Below are positions 19,099-26,685 of a stretch of 32,937 nt of DNA, in pieces. Under the pieces are notes generated by a model that worked only from the letters and a program-made list of their open reading frames with translations, was not told the DNA's origin and made no database searches. Each line of letters starts with the position of its first letter. Position 1 is the first letter of the stretch. This DNA comes from an uncultured Thermomicrobium sp. (lineage in GTDB: Bacteria > Chloroflexota > Chloroflexia > Thermomicrobiales > Thermomicrobiaceae). The stretch covers positions 1 to 32,937 of the forward strand of contig CALIMB010000056.1 in the NCBI GenBank assembly GCA_938028665.1, in the 5' to 3' direction. The translations under genes were made by a program, and so were the position numbers.

Positions 19099-20588
19099 CA
19101 CGCAGCTCCTTCCTCATGAGCGTGTACTTCCATCACGGGAAAGATCTTAAAGAAAAGAGTGTAAAGTAAAGCGCCGAGTGCGAAGAGTCCCACAATGATG
19201 CTAATCTCACTCCATGTTGGTTGATACCAGCCTGTTCCATATGGCAAGAGGTTGCCATGTGTCTGCGAAGGTACTACGATCAGTATTCGCTTGCCAATCG
19301 CGGCCAAGTTGACCAAAATTCCGGCAATGACGCTCGCAGCCACAAGATTACGGCTCAGGTACGGGAGAGAGAGCACGAGGGCAAGAAGAGCCAGAACGGC
19401 AGCCACGGAGGCGAGCCACCGTGCAGTTGTCGCCGAGAATGGCGAGATCAGGTCAAGACCCTGAAGAGCTAGTAGTCCCGTAAGGAGAAGAGCTCCAATC
19501 AACAACAGCACTGGCCAGCGTGGCGACACACTTGGTAGACGTGTCTGGACATTTGTGGGTAAGAACCGGAGAGAGAGGACTAGGGCTCCAAGGACGAGTC
19601 CGGTCACCGAACCCCAAAAGAGCCAGGCATACTCTCCGACGAGCAAGCTCCGCGAGATCTCAGCCTCGTGGCGGGTTCCGGTATACAGGGTTGTCAGGAG
19701 TTCAGCGACCATGAAGTACAGATAGACAACAGTCAGGAAAAGAAGCAGCGTTCCCAACCAACGAAAGATTCCTACATGCACCTCTTTACCCTCGGGGAGT
19801 GTGACACGCATAATGGCCGCAATAATCAGCAGGAGTCCGATGCCCGAAACTCCAGCCAGCACGACAAAACCGGGGGCTTGAAGAGTGCTATACCAGCCCG
19901 GGCGACCAGACTGGATCCCAAAGACAAATCCCAGCGTCGAGTGAGCCGTGACGAGGAGGGGGACAATGGCAAGAGCGAGCCAGAGTGTCACCCGCTCGTG
20001 GCGGGCGCGCTCTGCCGGGGTATCACGGTACCCTGCTGCCCAGAGGCGGTAGAAGCCTTGGAGTCGACTGGGACGGCGAGCCATGAGCGCCGCATCACGC
20101 CGGCCATCTAGATAGAGGTAGACGAGACTCGCAAAGAGATATCCTGAGACGACCAGGCTGAAAGTTCCAAAGAATGGTGATTGCGGTCGAGCATAACGAA
20201 ACAAGTTGATGATTCCCCGTAATGGCTGTCCGAGGTCAGCCACAACACAGGACGCTGCCAGAATCAGGGCAATGATGGTCAATGCCTCTGCCATCCGTGA
20301 CACGGGTCGAAGGTGATCAAGATGGAAAAGCCGAATCAGTGCTGCGACGGTGATTCCGGCGAAGCTTACCCCGACGAAGTAGATAACGAAGGCGACGTAC
20401 AGTCCCCACGTCGCTCCACCCATCGTTCCGATGTCACGGAGTCCCTTAACCACAAGACCCTCTGCAAGCTGGTGAGCATAGGCAAAAAGGCCCCAAACCA
20501 CAACACCAGTGAGCACAGCAAGGAGGATGAGGAAACGGTGAGAAAAGCGACCAACACCGTAGGGAAGGGCATGAGGCTGCTCAGCCAT
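19098..20588 (-). CDS. nrfD: NrfD/PsrC-family quinone-interacting membrane subunit
   Basis: A 496-residue polytopic membrane protein with about ten helices. NrfD/PsrC proteins bind menaquinone or ubiquinone near the outer face and pass electrons to or from the ferredoxin subunit. Family-like features include GLYVAFVIYFVGVSFAGI in helix 2 and the CVVADLGQPLRGINLF-type segment (CVVADLGQPLRGIINLF), close to the DLGxP motif of NrfD proteins. The protein is longer than the roughly 320-residue NrfD/PsrC and closer to the 400-500-residue class seen with ActC- and DsrP-like complexes. ATG 20588 lies two bases after the ferredoxin gene stop, so translation is coupled. Direction of electron flow cannot be read from sequence. 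Confidence 0.9.
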   Translation of the reverse strand: MAEQPHALPYGVGRFSHRFLILLAVLTGVVVWGLFAYAHQLAEGLVVKGLRDIGTMGGATWGLYVAFVIYFVGVSFAGITVAALIRLFHLDHLRPVSRMAEALTIIALILAASCVVADLGQPLRGIINLFRYARPQSPFFGTFSLVVSGYLFASLVYLYLDGRRDAALMARRPSRLQGFYRLWAAGYRDTPAERARHERVTLWLALAIVPLLVTAHSTLGFVFGIQSGRPGWYSTLQAPGFVVLAGVSGIGLLLIIAAIMRVTLPEGKEVHVGIFRWLGTLLLFLTVVYLYFMVAELLTTLYTGTRHEAEISRSLLVGEYAWLFWGSVTGLVLGALVLSLRFLPTNVQTRLPSVSPRWPVLLLIGALLLTGLLALQGLDLISPFSATTARWLASVAAVLALLALVLSLPYLSRNLVAASVIAGILVNLAAIGKRILIVVPSQTHGNLLPYGTGWYQPTWSEISIIVGLFALGALLYTLFFKIFPVMEVHAHEEGAA

Positions 20589-20590
20589 GG

Positions 20591-21328
20591 CTATACCCTC
20601 ACTCTCACCTCTTCGATCTGATGCGATTCGCTGCTCGGTGGATGTCCACCAACATAATAGACCCGCGGCTCAGTTCCCAACTCCTCGAGCAACCGAAATG
20701 AGGGCTTGCGACGGAGGAGTTGGGAAACAGTGCTGTTTGGATCATCAAGGTCACCAAAATGGAGCGCGAAGAGCGGGCAGTTTTGGACACACGCTGGTTT
20801 CTGCCCGCGTTCAACTCGGTGCACACAGAAGGTGCATTTCTCGATCACGCCCTTGAGCCGTCCGCCACCAGCTGTTCGGCGGCGCTCAGCACCGTACGGC
20901 TGATCGAGGTCCGGGTTGCGGTAAGGGGGCACGGCTCCACCGGTGACTTCCTGAACGTCTTTGGCCTGCCAGTCTAAATAATAGTTCTTGGACGGCTTCT
21001 TCCAGTTGAAGTAGTTCACCCCATATGGACAAGCAACTTCGCAGTACCGGCAGCCGATGCAACGGTCCCAGTCCGTTGCTACTAACCCATCAACACGCTT
21101 GTAGCGGGCACCCACTGGGCAGACCTTGGCACACGGCGGATTGTCACAGTGCATGCAGGGACGAGGCATGAACCAGATGTGCGTGTTGGGATAGTGACCT
21201 TCCTCGAAGCGGAAGACGTACATCCAGAAGTTGGCTTGGGGTGTGTTGTTTTCCACTTTGCAGGCCATCATACAGGCGCGGCATCCGGTGCAGCGATCAA
21301 GATCAATCACCATCGCATAGCGAGCCAT
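20591..21328 (-). CDS. 4Fe-4S ferredoxin subunit of molybdoenzyme, DmsB/PsrB type
   Basis: The 245-residue electron-transfer subunit carries four cubane cluster motifs: C13-C16-C19-C23, C58-C61-C66-C70, C90-C93-C96-C100 and C165-C168-C180-C184. Spacing matches the DmsB/PsrB/NrfC family. The usual cluster order (ligands swapped between pairs I/IV and II/III) would wire the catalytic subunit to NrfD. There is no signal peptide, so it is probably exported by riding on the Tat-tagged catalytic partner. I chose ATG 21328, with AAGGAAGG upstream and 16 nt after the catalytic stop. The longer in-frame ORF to 21640 runs over the catalytic gene and adds unrelated sequence. Confidence 0.94.
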   Translation of the reverse strand: MARYAMVIDLDRCTGCRACMMACKVENNTPQANFWMYVFRFEEGHYPNTHIWFMPRPCMHCDNPPCAKVCPVGARYKRVDGLVATDWDRCIGCRYCEVACPYGVNYFNWKKPSKNYYLDWQAKDVQEVTGGAVPPYRNPDLDQPYGAERRRTAGGGRLKGVIEKCTFCVHRVERGQKPACVQNCPLFALHFGDLDDPNSTVSQLLRRKPSFRLLEELGTEPRVYYVGGHPPSSESHQIEEVRVRV

Positions 21329-21344
21329 CCCAGCGCTTCCTTCC

Positions 21345-23906
21345 TTACTTGTACACCCGTACTTTGACGTGGAACGACTGGTCGGAGGTGTTGGCGACAT
21401 AGCCTTCACCGGTGAAGAAGAGACTATTGGCTGCTGCGCCATTGGCTGCAGCCCAGGGATGGCGAACGGCTTCGCCGAAATGATGAGGTATGGCCACGGT
21501 ATCAGGTCGAATCCCTTCCCGATAGCGCGCAACAATTCGGACTCTGCGTGTCTCCCCGGTGAGCGCGTTATGCGACTCAACCCAGACCTCGTCACCGTCC
21601 TGAATTCCCCGTTCTCGAGCGGTGCGCGGGTTGATATCAAGCCACGCCCTAGGGGCTAACTCGGCCAGGAGAGGAATCTGTGCGGAGCGCGATTGCTTAT
21701 GTTCAATGAGTTTATAGCTAATGAGATACAGGTCATAGGTCGGCGGCGATTCCTCCATAGTGGGTTTGCGCCAGGTGGGGAAGGGGGTATAGTCACGCCA
21801 ATAACTGGTATCGACTCCCCGCTGTTGCATGTCCCGCTGATAGCGAAGCAGCGATTCGCCGTACAAGCGGTGCCGAACACCGCCAAAGGGTGGATCAGTC
21901 ACGTATCCGTAAAACTTCTTTGGTGGGATTGGTCCCGCAACTTTGACCCCATACTTTTCGAAGTAGGCGACGCCTTCGGAGATACCCGCCGACTTCGCCC
22001 ACCGATCAAAGATTTCTCTGACAGTCGGCTTACGGTCGAGAGGGAGACGGTGTTCGTCGCTCAGATGAAGTGCCTTATTGACCTGGTCAAGGTACCCTCC
22101 TGGGCCATAGAGAATTCCTGCCTTCTCGCAGAGATCAAGGTAAATCTCGATTTCACCGCGACTTTGAAAGAGCGGTTCCATTACCGGGAGGCGCAGTGCA
22201 GTGGCATCAAGGTACTGATCGCTCGCCGCAGCTGGTCCCTCATATTTCTCGAGAACGGCGGCTGGTAAGACGACGTCGGCGAAGAGATCAGCGGTCGTCG
22301 AGAGCCACGCGTCAATGACGACCACAAATTTGAATTTCTTGTACCCCTCGAAGAGGTCGGGTGTTGATGCGAAGGCAGCGAGCGGATTACACATGTGGAT
22401 GATAATGACTTCTGGGATATAATCAACACCATACTTATCGGGATTTTGCATAACCTTTGCGACGATAGCTGAACTGTTGCTATTGATAGGGAAGTAAGGG
22501 GAATCCTTCAGATAAATATTATACGGTGGATCCTTAATCTGAATCTTGTCAAGCTTTTCAAAGTTCTCGTGAAGCTTCCATGGGCCGAGGTCGATTCGCT
22601 GCCCGCCGGCAGCTCCGATTGCCCCCAGAAGCATCATGATGAGGAGCATGGCGCGAACTGCTTGAAAGCCAAGCTCTTGCTGGGCAACGTGATACGTCAT
22701 AATTGCCACCGGGCGATACGGCACCTCGATACCATCGATGACGATGGTACTCCCGATTCGCGCGTTTTCACCCAGCTCTTGAGCCAGCCGCTCGATCGCT
22801 TCAGCGGGCACTCCACAGATCTCTGCTGCCCATTCAGGTGTATACTGCGCAACATGCTCCCGAAACAGTTGGAACGCTGGTTTGGCCGACCTGCCATCAA
22901 CCAGGTATTCTCCCTCCAAAGCGGGCACGATTCCGGGTGCATCGTAGGGGCGCGGCGCATTGCTCGCCATATCCCATACAAGTTCCTTCCCATGGTGCCG
23001 CAAGAAGAAGCCATCTTCTCCAACGAGGAAAGGCGCATTGGTGTACTGGCTAAGATAAGCGCGATCTATCGTGTCCCGAGCAATCAGTTGCTGACACAGT
23101 GCCAAAGCAAGCGCAAGATCGGTCGCTGGCCGAATGGGTAGCCATTCATCGGCAAAATGGCCAGCACCGCGCAAGCGGGGATCGATCGCGACAAGTTTCA
23201 TGCCCCGCTCTTTAGCCTGAATCAATTGCTGCGGCCACGTGATCCAACAGAGTCGGTTTCCCCCAGCAGCGGTAAGATTCCAACCCCACGCGAGCACGAA
23301 TTGCGTATACCGAAAGTCCGGATGAAGTCCGCCGGAGAGACCGATCGTATATTCACTGGCACGGTAGGCTGCGTCAGAGCAGAATGCTCCGTGAGTGAGT
23401 TTCGTCGCTCCCGATGCCTTCACAAACGCTTCGTCGTAGAACGGCTTGGCTTTACTGCGCCCCTTCTGCCACACGAGAAGGCGGGGATCACGTTCACGAA
23501 CCTCCCGGATCTTCTGCGCCACTATGGTCAACGCCTCGTCCCAGGAAGCTTGCCGCCACTGGCCGGGGATCCCCTTCTCGTTGGTCCGGATCAGCGGCGT
23601 CTTGACCCGGTTGGGATCGTACAGTGCCATAATCTGCGCGACCCCTTTGGGGCAGAGTGTTCCCCGGTTCCGCGGATGATCCGGGTGACCATAGAAGTTT
23701 ACGACTCGTCCATCAATGCGTCTGGCCACCATGCCGCAGTCTTGCTTGCCAATCCAGCAGGTGGTGGGAATCCAGTCTTCTTTTGGTGAGGACCCTGATT
23801 GCTGGGCGACGAGCGTCTCAAGTTGCCTACTGAGAAAGTGACTCGCAAGTAGTCCTCCGCCGGCTGTTGCGGAGCCTTTGAGAAATGTTCTTCTCTTGAT
23901 TCTCAT
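21345..23906 (-). CDS. Tat-exported molybdopterin oxidoreductase catalytic subunit
   Basis: An 853-residue member of the DMSO reductase superfamily (bis-MGD, Mo or W). The N-terminus has a twin-arginine signal, KRRTFLKG (residues 4-11), plus a weak hydrophobic stretch. The FS0 region reads TTCWIGKQDCG: C50 and C57 are present but the expected Cys at 53 is Gly; the fourth ligand C85 is in GTLCPKG. The residue expected to bind Mo is C176 in THGAFCSDAA, as in polysulfide, thiosulfate, tetrathionate and arsenate reductases and unlike the Ser or Asp classes. The C-terminal MGD domain (about 735-853) shows LDINPRTARERGIQDGDEVWV. ATG 23906 follows GAGGTGAG; an upstream in-frame start adds 28 polar residues before the Tat motif and is rejected. 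The substrate cannot be named; sulfur or arsenic oxyanions are possible. Confidence 0.93.
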   Translation of the reverse strand: MRIKRRTFLKGSATAGGGLLASHFLSRQLETLVAQQSGSSPKEDWIPTTCWIGKQDCGMVARRIDGRVVNFYGHPDHPRNRGTLCPKGVAQIMALYDPNRVKTPLIRTNEKGIPGQWRQASWDEALTIVAQKIREVRERDPRLLVWQKGRSKAKPFYDEAFVKASGATKLTHGAFCSDAAYRASEYTIGLSGGLHPDFRYTQFVLAWGWNLTAAGGNRLCWITWPQQLIQAKERGMKLVAIDPRLRGAGHFADEWLPIRPATDLALALALCQQLIARDTIDRAYLSQYTNAPFLVGEDGFFLRHHGKELVWDMASNAPRPYDAPGIVPALEGEYLVDGRSAKPAFQLFREHVAQYTPEWAAEICGVPAEAIERLAQELGENARIGSTIVIDGIEVPYRPVAIMTYHVAQQELGFQAVRAMLLIMMLLGAIGAAGGQRIDLGPWKLHENFEKLDKIQIKDPPYNIYLKDSPYFPINSNSSAIVAKVMQNPDKYGVDYIPEVIIIHMCNPLAAFASTPDLFEGYKKFKFVVVIDAWLSTTADLFADVVLPAAVLEKYEGPAAASDQYLDATALRLPVMEPLFQSRGEIEIYLDLCEKAGILYGPGGYLDQVNKALHLSDEHRLPLDRKPTVREIFDRWAKSAGISEGVAYFEKYGVKVAGPIPPKKFYGYVTDPPFGGVRHRLYGESLLRYQRDMQQRGVDTSYWRDYTPFPTWRKPTMEESPPTYDLYLISYKLIEHKQSRSAQIPLLAELAPRAWLDINPRTARERGIQDGDEVWVESHNALTGETRRVRIVARYREGIRPDTVAIPHHFGEAVRHPWAAANGAAANSLFFTGEGYVANTSDQSFHVKVRVYK

Positions 23907-24326
23907 CTGCTCACCTCGCTGCTTCGCCTCGCTACACCATGTCGAACCGACAAGGCGCTGTGCCTGCCGCTTATCCCTTTCTTTCGCCACTGGTATTTTA
24001 AGGCCATCTCCCCCGGGATGACATCCTCCAACAAGGGGGGTATATCCTATCCGATTGGGTAGTTTTTCCTTTTCGAAGTGGGCGGTCTCATGTACTTCGG
24101 AAGAATCGTTCTACTCAAGAATATGGTATAACTAGCTGTTCATCACTCATACTATTTGTGATTATTTCACTAACAACCAGTGCTTGATGTGAGTACTTGA
24201 GATACGCACGAGGCCAAGTATGTTTTTGAGGGACTTTTTGTGAGTACGGGAAATGGCAGTATCCTCTTCTGCGCTCCCGATGTCTGTGACCATCATGGGT
24301 TTCCGGTCGTCTCCGCTGTGTCTTGG
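23907..24326 (-). other. Intergenic region upstream of the molybdoenzyme operon
   Basis: The 420 bp between the Nudix gene end and the catalytic-subunit start are AT-rich and contain no supportable gene. They hold the candidate promoter listed separately. A GGATG-A-CATCC inverted repeat (24016-24026) would lie in the 5' leader. I see no clear terminator for the upstream Nudix gene, so read-through from the cox accessory genes into this operon cannot be excluded. Confidence 0.5.
24149..24176 (-). promoter_or_regulatory. Candidate promoter with operator-like repeat for the molybdoenzyme operon
   Basis: On the minus strand, TTGTTA (24176-24171) and TAGTAT (24154-24149) are separated by 16 bases, a plausible -35/-10 pair. 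The spacer contains GTGA-N5-TCAC (24158-24170), an inverted repeat resembling the half-sites of CRP/FNR-type regulators but with N5 in place of the usual N6 or N4. The leader to the start codon would be about 235 nt. This rests on sequence resemblance only. Confidence 0.3.
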
Positions 24327-24926
24327 TCATTCACTGGGGATATCCTCGCCAGACGCCTTGTTCTGTTTCTCGCGGCGGAGGTGGTACGGCTCGAGGTGCC
24401 GCTGCAGATCGTTCAAACCGGTCCCGTGTCGTGTTCTCTGCCAGTCTTGGAGAATGACAAGGTCATGAGGGAAGGCGAGAGGTGGTAAGGCATCCAGCGG
24501 GAACCACGCCACCGCGCTACTTTCCTCACTGGCTTGCAGCTGACCACCAACGACGCGCGCTTGATACACGGCAAGAACGACTGGATGCCCACGGTGAGAA
24601 TAAAGCCCCACCAGTCGTTCCAGTTCGACAAGAAGTCCGGTCTCTTCACGGACTTCCCGCAGCGCGGCCTCCTCAACTACTTCACCCCGGTCCACAAATC
24701 CCGAAGGAAAGCTCCAAAGCCCGATCCCTGGCTCAATCGCCCGTCGCTGCAAGACAATTTGGCCCTCATGGTAGATAATGACGGCAACAGCAAGTTTGGG
24801 ATCGCTGAAAAAGGGACGGGCGCAGGCGGGGCAGTAGGGACGTTCCCGACCAGCGATGAGGCGCAGCTCTAACTCGCTGCGACAATAGGGGCAGTAGCGA
24901 ATATCATCTGCAAGGCTTGATGTCAT
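24327..24926 (-). CDS. Nudix hydrolase with N-terminal zinc ribbon
   Basis: A 199-residue protein. A zinc-ribbon (C12, C15, C32, C35; YCPYC and YCPAC) precedes a Nudix domain with a complete box at 76-98 (GFVDRGE, seven residues, then REVREETGL). Nudix enzymes hydrolyse nucleoside diphosphates linked to another moiety. The zinc ribbon recalls NADH pyrophosphatases, but the SQPWPFP motif of NudC is not seen after the box, so an ADP-ribose or dinucleotide substrate is as likely. ATG 24926 overlaps the stop of the MocA-like gene (ATGA); a GTG at 24950 is an alternative. Position beside the cofactor genes suggests housekeeping of nucleotide cofactors, by context only. Confidence 0.88.
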   Translation of the reverse strand: MTSSLADDIRYCPYCRSELELRLIAGRERPYCPACARPFFSDPKLAVAVIIYHEGQIVLQRRAIEPGIGLWSFPSGFVDRGEVVEEAALREVREETGLLVELERLVGLYSHRGHPVVLAVYQARVVGGQLQASEESSAVAWFPLDALPPLAFPHDLVILQDWQRTRHGTGLNDLQRHLEPYHLRREKQNKASGEDIPSE

Positions 24927-25537
24927 GAGTGACGAGCTCGCTCCTGACACGTGCGACGGGCGCGTTCGACATCCTCCGCGGTATCGAGATCAAGTGGGCT
25001 CGCAAGTGCCGGGATTTCGCATTCGACGATCTCCTGAGCGTGAGCAGCCAGTACAGGTCTGGCCCCAGTGTCACCCTGGAGAGCCATCAACTCTGAGAAA
25101 AGGTCGCGGGCGATCAGCACTGGATTGCCCGGGCCGTCGACGTATCGCGGACGCACAATGGGTGCTTGGGTGCACTCGAAGCAATCGATGATCCGATTGA
25201 TCACCGCGGGGTCAACGAACGGCTGATCACCAAGAAGGAACAGCACTGCATCCACGTTGGGTGGCAGTTGAGCAAGTCCAACATGGACTGACGTACTCTG
25301 CCCTTCGTGGGCTCGTTCGTTAATGACAAGGTTGACACCGCTCATCTCAAGTGTTTTGGCAACTTGAGCAACAGCGGGATTCAAAACAAGAATGATCGGA
25401 TCAAGGCGTGAGTGGCGAGCGGCGTCCAAGACGTATTGCAGCGCAGGCTGCCCACAGAGGTTGACCAGCTGCTTGGGTTGACCGAGCCGACGCGAGAATC
25501 CGGCAGCTAAGATGATTCCCGCGACCTTTGCCACCAC
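24923..25537 (-). CDS. mocA: MocA-like molybdenum cofactor cytidylyltransferase
   Basis: A 204-residue nucleotidyltransferase of the MobA/MocA group. The NTP-binding loop LAAGFSRRLG is at 10-19, with K22 just after, and the metal-binding LLGDQP is at 101-106. MocA-type enzymes attach CMP to molybdopterin to give the cytosine dinucleotide used by CO dehydrogenase and other xanthine-oxidase-family enzymes; adjacent cox and XdhC genes favour this over a MobA (GMP) role. The GTG start at 25537 is preceded by AGAGGAG and lies 19 nt after the previous stop. A longer ORF to 25651 would overlap the upstream gene and is rejected. Confidence 0.85.
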   Translation of the reverse strand: MVAKVAGIILAAGFSRRLGQPKQLVNLCGQPALQYVLDAARHSRLDPIILVLNPAVAQVAKTLEMSGVNLVINERAHEGQSTSVHVGLAQLPPNVDAVLFLLGDQPFVDPAVINRIIDCFECTQAPIVRPRYVDGPGNPVLIARDLFSELMALQGDTGARPVLAAHAQEIVECEIPALASPLDLDTAEDVERARRTCQERARHS

Positions 25538-25556
25538 AAGAGCTCCTCTGGCCCTG

Positions 25557-26348
25557 CTAGCTACCTTTACCAGAGATGACCGCAACTGAAGACTTTGCCG
25601 GTCGAGGCTGAGGGCTGTACCGTCCACGACGCACTGCAATGATCTCAGCAAGGATACTTAAAGCAATTTCCTGCGGAGTCTTGGCTCCAATATCAATGCC
25701 GATTGGAGCATGGATCCGGCGCAGATCCTCATCGGTAAATCCAGCGCGACGCAGTCGATCCACACGCTGCTGACTTGTCTTCCTGCTGCCAATTGCTCCG
25801 ATGTAGCCCGCACGTGAGCGCAACGCAACGTGCAAAGCGGGGTCCTCAAACTTCTCGTCGTGTGCCAGAATAACAATGTCCGTCTGCGGCGTAATCTTGA
25901 TCTGAGTAAGCGCTTCATCCGGCCAGGCCACAATGAGGTGGTCTGCGTGCGGGAAACGCTCGCGGGTCGCGAAGAACGCGCGGGCATCAATAACTGTTGT
26001 GCGGTAGCCAAGTTCCTTCGCCATAGCTACTAGCGGAATCGCGATGTGGACCGCACCAATCACCACCAAATGCCGCGGAGGAAGATGTGCCTCAAGGAAG
26101 ACCTCAACTTCGCGGCCATCGGAAAGACGGTAGGTCCGCGTCTCTGCTTCACCGCTTTGGAGGAGCCTCTCGGCATCGCTGAGGACGGCGGCTTCGAGCT
26201 CTTCCGAGCCGAGCGATCCGACCGTCCGTCCGTGCTCGAACACCAGGAGTTTGGCACCAAGAGGTTCACCCCTGATGACGGTTGCGCAGACAACAGCTTC
26301 TTCCTCGTGCAAGGCTTGCCGGAGGGCAGAAAAGACTTCGCCACTCAT
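25557..26348 (-). CDS. XdhC/CoxI-family protein with Rossmann domain
   Basis: A 263-residue member of the XdhC/CoxI family, which inserts or sulfurates the Mo cofactor of xanthine-dehydrogenase-type enzymes. Residues 1-88 form an N-terminal domain in which the usual catalytic-looking cysteines are missing (GSEELE where GGCVE is expected; SDGREVEVFLE where SCGG is expected). Residues 92-230 form the Rossmann part with VVIGAVHIAIPLVAMAKELG and VIDAR. The C-terminal PIGIDIGAKTPQEIALSILAEI block is characteristic. It overlaps the short XdhC-type gene by four bases (ATGA), suggesting the two proteins act together. The name coxF or coxI could apply. Confidence 0.88.
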   Translation of the reverse strand: MSGEVFSALRQALHEEEAVVCATVIRGEPLGAKLLVFEHGRTVGSLGSEELEAAVLSDAERLLQSGEAETRTYRLSDGREVEVFLEAHLPPRHLVVIGAVHIAIPLVAMAKELGYRTTVIDARAFFATRERFPHADHLIVAWPDEALTQIKITPQTDIVILAHDEKFEDPALHVALRSRAGYIGAIGSRKTSQQRVDRLRRAGFTDEDLRRIHAPIGIDIGAKTPQEIALSILAEIIAVRRGRYSPQPRPAKSSVAVISGKGS

Positions 26349-26665
26349 GCCTTTCTCACCAATGGTTCAACAAAGACATCGATGGTCCCACCGCAACTAA
26401 GCCCAACATCCCAGGCCTGCTCATCGCTGATCCCGTAGCGGACGAGTCGTGGCTGTCCAGTTTCCAGGACCTCAAGTGCGACTTCGAACACCGCGCCTTC
26501 CACGCAACCACCGCTCACTGAACCAGCCATCCGCCCGGAGCGTGTCACGGCCATCTTGGCCCCGAGGGGGCGAGGTGAGGAGCCGATCGTTCGCACCACA
26601 GTGGCGAGGGCGATCTCTTCACCCTCACTGATCCAGCGTTCGATTTCTGGAAGAATGTCTCGCAT
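26345..26665 (-). CDS. Single-domain XdhC/CoxI N-terminal protein
   Basis: A 106-residue protein corresponding to only the XdhC_CoxI domain. It has the conserved GSSPRPLGAKM (28-38), SGGCVEGAV (51-59, with C54) and LSCGG (89-93, with C91). In XdhC these segments are needed for sulfurated cofactor handling, so this small protein carries the cysteines that its downstream neighbour lacks, while the neighbour carries the Rossmann domain. Starts at ATG 26665, 20 nt after coxE, with GGAGGGAGAG just upstream. It is complete for this family's single-domain form and not a truncated pseudogene. Confidence 0.88.
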   Translation of the reverse strand: MRDILPEIERWISEGEEIALATVVRTIGSSPRPLGAKMAVTRSGRMAGSVSGGCVEGAVFEVALEVLETGQPRLVRYGISDEQAWDVGLSCGGTIDVFVEPLVRKA

Positions 26666-26685
26666 AGCCTGGTCTCTCCCTCCTG

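Noticed and set aside
21329-21640. N-terminal extension of the ferredoxin subunit
   Set aside because: It overlaps the end of the catalytic gene and has no cluster motif; ATG 21328 has AAGGAAGG upstream and a standard N-terminus.
24115-24330. 71-codon minus-strand ORF in the region upstream of the molybdoenzyme operon
   Set aside because: Overlaps the Nudix stop, starts with a basic low-complexity stretch and has no ribosome site; the region looks regulatory.
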